Shown one piece after another: positions 34,065 through 37,472 of a stretch of 37,472 bases of DNA. A program made the translations under genes and the position numbers. The DNA lies in assembly GCA_002298545.1 (NCBI GenBank), contig DBKQ01000118.1, forward strand, positions 16,638 through 54,109, written 5' to 3'. The DNA comes from Prevotella sp. UBA746. Lineage in GTDB: Bacteria > Bacteroidota > Bacteroidia > Bacteroidales > Bacteroidaceae. How positions within the stretch are numbered: the first letter of the stretch is position 1; every line of letters starts with the position of its first letter. The notes under the pieces are model-generated. The model saw only the letters and a list, made by a program, of their open reading frames with translations. It was not told where the DNA came from and searched no databases.

Positions 34065-34126
34065 AATAAATTGTATTATATAAAACAAAAGCAGCAATGC
34101 CACAGCTAAAAGCGCAACATATACCT

Positions 34127-34169
34127 GTATCAAACATACATTAGACGAATTTTTATATACGTTTGATAC
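34127..34169 (-). promoter_or_regulatory. -7 box within an inverted repeat upstream of the receptor gene
   Basis: GTATCAAAC (34127-34135) and GTTTGATAC (34161-34169) are a perfect 9-bp inverted pair, centres 34 bp apart. The left arm overlaps a minus-strand -7 box TATGTTTG (34138-34131); no TTTG is at the -33 distance. A dimeric or looping regulator could bind here. It might also be a weak hairpin ending the gene at 34217. Confidence 0.5.
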
Positions 34170-34216
34170 AAAGCTCCTGCTTATTTAAGAGATTTTAACG
34201 AAGCGATGATTAAATT

Positions 34217-35683
34217 CTACATCAGGAATTCCACAATAAGCGGAATATTCCATGCAAGCAGATAGATGGTCAAGATGACTATCAGCGAACGCACGGCAGT
34301 GAGTTTCCTACCGTCGAGCCGTTTCAGCATGTACGCCATGGCGATAGGGATAACAAAAAGCCAATGTGCCCCCATGATATACACCTCGTTAAGTCCGAAA
34401 CCAAGCAGCATGTGTATAAACATGTCGAAGCCGAAGCCGCAAAGCGCCATCCACAGGAACTTGCTCTTTCTGCCCATCCATATACCAAACAGAAACAAAA
34501 CCACGACAATAAATTCCACACTATAGTTAAGCCAGTTATTATAATAAACAAGAACTGGTCTGCCACGCAGTGTGTCGCCAAGCAAATGATCGGGATGCAA
34601 CTGTATAGACTCGCCGAAAAGATTTTCCACGGCAGAATCCCAGCGCGGCGTAGAGATATCCGTCCAACTTGAAAATTCGCCGTTGGCTATCGGTTTTCCC
34701 TTATGCGTCCAGCCCGGCTGCTTATGGTCTGCAATATACTTAGCCCGGATTCTCTTTTTCATCATTCCGTCGAAAGCCTTCTGAATTTCAACAGAGTCAG
34801 TAAGACTCGTCGTATCGCGGAACAGGGCAAAGTCCTTAGCCTTCTGCTCGTCGCTCTTTTTCTTTTTCAGTTCGGCACGGTGCTTTGCTTCCGGAAATTT
34901 GAAATAAGCATATTCCCAACGGGCAACGCCCCAAATTACAGCCGAAGGAATCAATACGGCAAAGAGAAGGTATCTTGGACGGAAGAATCGCTTGCCGTCG
35001 ACAAAGAGAGCATCGATAAATATCTTAATACCGTTGCTCAATGTTATACCGGCAGTAAAGAGGAACATGAGCATCGTCTGCCAGCCGTCGAGTCGCTTTT
35101 TATCGCGCAGCTTTACGCCACACACATAGAGAGCCATGAGAAGCATGAACATCGACGGGGCGAAATGGTCGGGCACGATATACGATACCGTGACATACGA
35201 AAAGCTGAAGAGCAGCGAGGCAAGCAAGATGGAATCCAATCCTTTCAATCCTATAATGTCGCGGCATATCCTCATCACGAAGATAAAGGAATAGAACACA
35301 AGGAAGAGTAATATTATAGCTACAATATATTGCACGAGATTCACTCCCGTAGCACTAATCAGCCAACCGTCGAGCAGCGACAATGGATAAACGAAGAATG
35401 CCAGTAACGGATGGCGGAAGATGTTATAGTCGGGGCTCCATCTGGTAATTACAATATATGTTATGGGGTCGAATCCTGATATTCCGAAGTTTTTCACGAA
35501 CAACGACCATGCTGCCCTGGTGGGCTGCATGAACTTGTCGGCATATTTAAGGATAACAAGGGCGTTAAGAACGGCATATACTATTGTGGCAATGGCTGCC
35601 GGAAGTGCTTCATGCCGCTTGACGCGGAACATTCTGAAAATCTGGATTATTATGTTCTTGAATTCTGGGATGGGATTGTTCAT
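34217..35683 (-). CDS. Polytopic membrane protein, GT-C glycosyltransferase-like (possibly DUF6080)
   Basis: 488 aa with about ten membrane helices (near 28-48, 92-125, 117-140, 150-172, 178-195, 205-225, 233-255, then 385-402, 408-428, 435-452, 462-485). The stretch YNIFRHPLLAFFVYP (86-100), in the first large outer loop, resembles the conserved loop of GT-C enzymes that use polyprenyl-phosphate sugars, and a long soluble segment (about 265-375, with charged KKKKSDEQKAKDF) sits between the two helix groups. I cannot assign a substrate. It lies downstream of the HAD and UbiA genes and separated from them by 138 bp containing a 9-bp tandem repeat, so use of the lipid-linked sugar they make is a possible role. 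Confidence 0.6.
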   Translation of the reverse strand: MNNPIPEFKNIIIQIFRMFRVKRHEALPAAIATIVYAVLNALVILKYADKFMQPTRAAWSLFVKNFGISGFDPITYIVITRWSPDYNIFRHPLLAFFVYPLSLLDGWLISATGVNLVQYIVAIILLFLVFYSFIFVMRICRDIIGLKGLDSILLASLLFSFSYVTVSYIVPDHFAPSMFMLLMALYVCGVKLRDKKRLDGWQTMLMFLFTAGITLSNGIKIFIDALFVDGKRFFRPRYLLFAVLIPSAVIWGVARWEYAYFKFPEAKHRAELKKKKSDEQKAKDFALFRDTTSLTDSVEIQKAFDGMMKKRIRAKYIADHKQPGWTHKGKPIANGEFSSWTDISTPRWDSAVENLFGESIQLHPDHLLGDTLRGRPVLVYYNNWLNYSVEFIVVVLFLFGIWMGRKSKFLWMALCGFGFDMFIHMLLGFGLNEVYIMGAHWLFVIPIAMAYMLKRLDGRKLTAVRSLIVILTIYLLAWNIPLIVEFLM

Positions 35684-35712
35684 ATTGTTGTTGTTGTTTT
35701 ATTTTTCATTTT

Positions 35713-35793
35713 GGGAGGACTGGGAGAGCTGAGAGAGCTTGGAGGACTATGAAAACTCGGAGAACTGGGAGAACTCGGGAAACTCTGAGAGAC
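35713..35793. repeat. Nine 9-bp tandem units
   Basis: Nine consecutive units of consensus NGGAGRACT run from 35713 to 35793 (GGGAGGACT, GGGAGAGCT, GAGAGAGCT, TGGAGGACT, ATGAAAACT, CGGAGAACT, GGGAGAACT, CGGGAAACT, CTGAGAGAC). Purine-rich, in the spacer between the HAD and GT-C-like genes. Copy number may vary between strains. A minus-strand reading frame through it (35706-35936) is an artefact of the repeat. Confidence 0.75.
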
Positions 35794-35820
35794 CGGATTA
35801 CACTGAAGTATTCACTAAAT

Positions 35821-36420
35821 CTAATTTCTGAAAGGCTTGTAGAAACCTTCATCTGCAAAGTTGAGCATCTCGATATCACCACTGCTATCGCCAAAAGCCG
35901 TGAGCCAATAGGAACGACGGTCGGGATGAAGGGCAAGAATACGTCTTACTTTCTCCTTGCGACGACAGTTGGCAGAAAGGAACCTGCCGGTGAGAGCTCC
36001 ATTCTTCGTCTCAATTCTCGTGCAGAAGATTTCTATCTGCGGAAATTCCGTAAAGAAAGGAGCGACCCAATTGTTGATGCTCGCACTGACTATCATCACC
36101 GTAGTGTCCGGTTCGGAGAGTATCTGTCGAATCTTCTCCATACCCTTCTTGCGCACAATGCCTTTATTGGATGCGGCAAACCGTCGGCAGAGATCATCAA
36201 ACATATCTTCGGGCATACCTTTGAAATACCAGGCGAAGATGCGTTCCTTCACTTTACCGCTGTCGATAATGCCAAACTTCATGGCAAGCAGCAACGGCAG
36301 ATGCAGGGAGAAGCATCTGAGGAACTCCTTCCATCCGAAAGCAAAGACAAGAAAAGCAATCAGCGAATCTCGCGTTGTCAGTGTTCCGTCGAAATCAAAT
36401 GCATATATCTTTTTCATCAT
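35821..36420 (-). CDS. HAD-IB family phosphatase
   Basis: 199 aa from the first ATG of MMKKIYAFDFDGT at 36420; the frame stays open further up, but that extension lies inside the prenyltransferase gene. Motif I is DFDGT (9-13, Asp9 nucleophile and Asp11), motif II VSAS (near 108), the Lys lies in RRKEKVRR, and motif IV is GDSSGD near 178. Phosphoserine-phosphatase-like fold with a helical cap. Its start overlaps the UbiA stop by four bases (ATGA, 36417-36420), so the two are made together. In analogous pairs the phosphatase strips the 5-phosphate from polyprenyl-phosphoryl-phosphoribose; that role is inferred here. Confidence 0.85.
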   Translation of the reverse strand: MMKKIYAFDFDGTLTTRDSLIAFLVFAFGWKEFLRCFSLHLPLLLAMKFGIIDSGKVKERIFAWYFKGMPEDMFDDLCRRFAASNKGIVRKKGMEKIRQILSEPDTTVMIVSASINNWVAPFFTEFPQIEIFCTRIETKNGALTGRFLSANCRRKEKVRRILALHPDRRSYWLTAFGDSSGDIEMLNFADEGFYKPFRN

Positions 36421-37301
36421 ATCACATATATTATAAACAGGAAAGCAAGCAGCCACAACACTACCACGACTTGCAGGAAGCGGTCGCGAAGCATCGTCTT
36501 TGTCGGATCGCCACTTTTATTGTCGACAAGTGTAAGTTGCAGATAGCGCAATATGCCAAGCAAGACAAAAACAGTTGTAAGATACAGATACCGCGTTCCT
36601 ACTCTTGCTTCCACATCCGGCGATACCGTATACATTACGTAGCATACCAGTGTAACAGTTGCCGTTATCGTAATTGCCTGGTTTATGAATTCCAAGTTGT
36701 ATCGAATGGTATTCCGCCGCGGTGCATGCCCGGTCTGATTCATCCTGAGCACATCGTCGCGGCGCTTTGCCAACGAGAGGAAGAGCGTCAAGAGGAAGGT
36801 CATAAGCACAATCCAATTGCTCAGCTCTATCTCTGTAGCCACGCCCCCGGCAAGCAGACGAAGTACGAAGCCAAAGGCTATGACACACACGTCGACTATG
36901 GCATGCCGCTTGAGAATCAAACAGTATGCCACGTTGAGCAACAGATATACGGAAAGCACTGCCGAAAGCTTCACGGCATTTTCTCCAAGCAATGCCGCAC
37001 AACCAAAGCTCATGACTATCATAACTGCCATCATCATATACGCCTGCGGAATGCTTACCGCTCCAGAAGCAATAGGGCGATGACATTTCACGGGATGCCG
37101 ACGGTCGTCTGCTACATCGATAATGTCGTTGAGACAGTATATCGACGAGGCAATGAAACTGAAAGCAGCGAAGGCTATTCCCGACGCTAAAATATCGGAA
37201 GAGTCGAGTAGACTACCACCGAAGAACAGCGGAACAAGAACGAATACGTTTTTTATCCACTGCTGCGGACGTATTATCTTTAATATACTTTTTATACTCA
37301 T
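36417..37301 (-). CDS. UbiA-family prenyltransferase, decaprenyl-phosphate phosphoribosyltransferase-like
   Basis: 294 aa from ATG 37301 (MSIKSILKIIRPQQWIKN); a 39-residue upstream extension lacks any signal. About eight membrane helices. The first substrate motif is NDIIDVADDRRHPVK (58-72), followed by CHRPIASG, the pattern shared with mycobacterial DPPR synthase (Rv3806c type) and not with quinone prenyltransferases; the second acidic motif is LAKRRDDVLR near 190. The family joins polyprenyl phosphate with phosphoribosyl pyrophosphate at the inner membrane. Operon with the HAD-IB phosphatase (4-nt overlap). A small palindrome, TTGCAT-ATC-ATGCAA, lies at 37347-37361 upstream. Confidence 0.8.
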   Translation of the reverse strand: MSIKSILKIIRPQQWIKNVFVLVPLFFGGSLLDSSDILASGIAFAAFSFIASSIYCLNDIIDVADDRRHPVKCHRPIASGAVSIPQAYMMMAVMIVMSFGCAALLGENAVKLSAVLSVYLLLNVAYCLILKRHAIVDVCVIAFGFVLRLLAGGVATEIELSNWIVLMTFLLTLFLSLAKRRDDVLRMNQTGHAPRRNTIRYNLEFINQAITITATVTLVCYVMYTVSPDVEARVGTRYLYLTTVFVLLGILRYLQLTLVDNKSGDPTKTMLRDRFLQVVVVLWLLAFLFIIYVI

Positions 37302-37423
37302 ATTATATATATGTATAGAAAAATAGTGTGCTAAGGTACTCACTTTTTGCATATCATGCAAGACTGACAACGTATTTTCCGGCTTACAGACATAAAAAGC
37401 ATTGACTTTTAGTCCCATTTTGT

Positions 37424-37454
37424 TTTGTTTTCTCTATCCTTTAACGTACCTTTG
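37424..37454 (+). promoter_or_regulatory. Outward plus-strand promoter at the right edge
   Basis: -33 TTTG at 37424-37427, -7 TACCTTTG at 37447-37454, 19-bp spacer: an exact consensus. It would start near 37461 and drive a plus-strand gene beyond the window, divergent from the UbiA operon. Confidence 0.6.
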
Positions 37455-37472
37455 CATAATATAAGCTGCATC

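Noticed and set aside
34065..34133. Longer start for the outer membrane receptor
   Set aside because: The extra 23 residues add a second hydrophobic stretch and would bury the signal peptide; the ATG at 34064 gives a normal one.
35749..36546. 265-codon plus-strand frame
   Set aside because: Antisense to the HAD phosphatase and the end of UbiA, both with clear motifs.
37302..37418. Longer start for the UbiA protein
   Set aside because: The extra 39 residues have no helix or signal; the family N-terminus begins at IRPQQWIKN.

Overview
The window looks like a chromosomal segment of a Bacteroidales bacterium, most likely of the Prevotella group. The evidence is: no Shine-Dalgarno leaders; several promoters of the Bacteroidetes type (TTTG, 19-21 bp, TAnnTTTG); many secreted proteins ending in the short type IX secretion (T9SS) C-terminal signal; a DUF3244 protein; a TPR/membrane/HTH regulator; and a MoxR-DUF58 cluster. 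Almost every gene is on the minus strand. The only certain plus-strand gene is the RDD protein at 13637-14371.

Region 1 (1-6905) is an accessory, partly decayed surface-protein locus. A gene-free repeat-rich stretch (1-492) is followed by a T9SS-type secreted protein, a secreted protein with a self-cleaving S74 chaperone domain, a gingipain-like C25 cysteine peptidase split by a 2-nt slip in a TA repeat, a DUF3244 protein with its own promoter, and a TPR/HTH regulator broken by at least two indels.

Region 2 (6947-14371) is a MoxR/DUF58/DUF4350/DUF4129/membrane protein/SpoIIM cluster with a divergent RDD gene. The two halves are separated by a 360-bp spacer holding a MITE-like element. Region 3 (14380-18014) holds mannose-1-phosphate guanylyltransferase, a CE7 acetyl esterase, an ECF sigma factor and a small membrane protein.

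Region 4 (18427-30699) is a 12-kb island of four large secreted T9SS-type proteins (choice-of-anchor J, ASH-like, carboxypeptidase-regulatory-like and Omp28-like domains), separated by hairpin terminators and a second MITE-like copy. No T9SS machinery gene lies in the window. Region 5 (30700-37472) has a repeat-rich spacer, tRNA-Pro(GGG), a TonB-receptor-like outer membrane protein, then a three-gene set (UbiA prenyltransferase, HAD-IB phosphatase, GT-C-like membrane protein) that could make and use a polyprenyl-phosphate pentose donor. A promoter at the right edge points out of the window.

Non-coding structure is plentiful: two arrays of four 17-bp palindromes at 21-22 bp spacing, a perfect double-hairpin element, an A-B-A'-B' inverted-repeat element, a MITE-like pair and a 9-bp x 9 tandem repeat. 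No complete unknown defence or mobile system is visible. The best leads are the TA-tract-split peptidase locus, the lipid-linked pentose cassette and the phased palindrome arrays.
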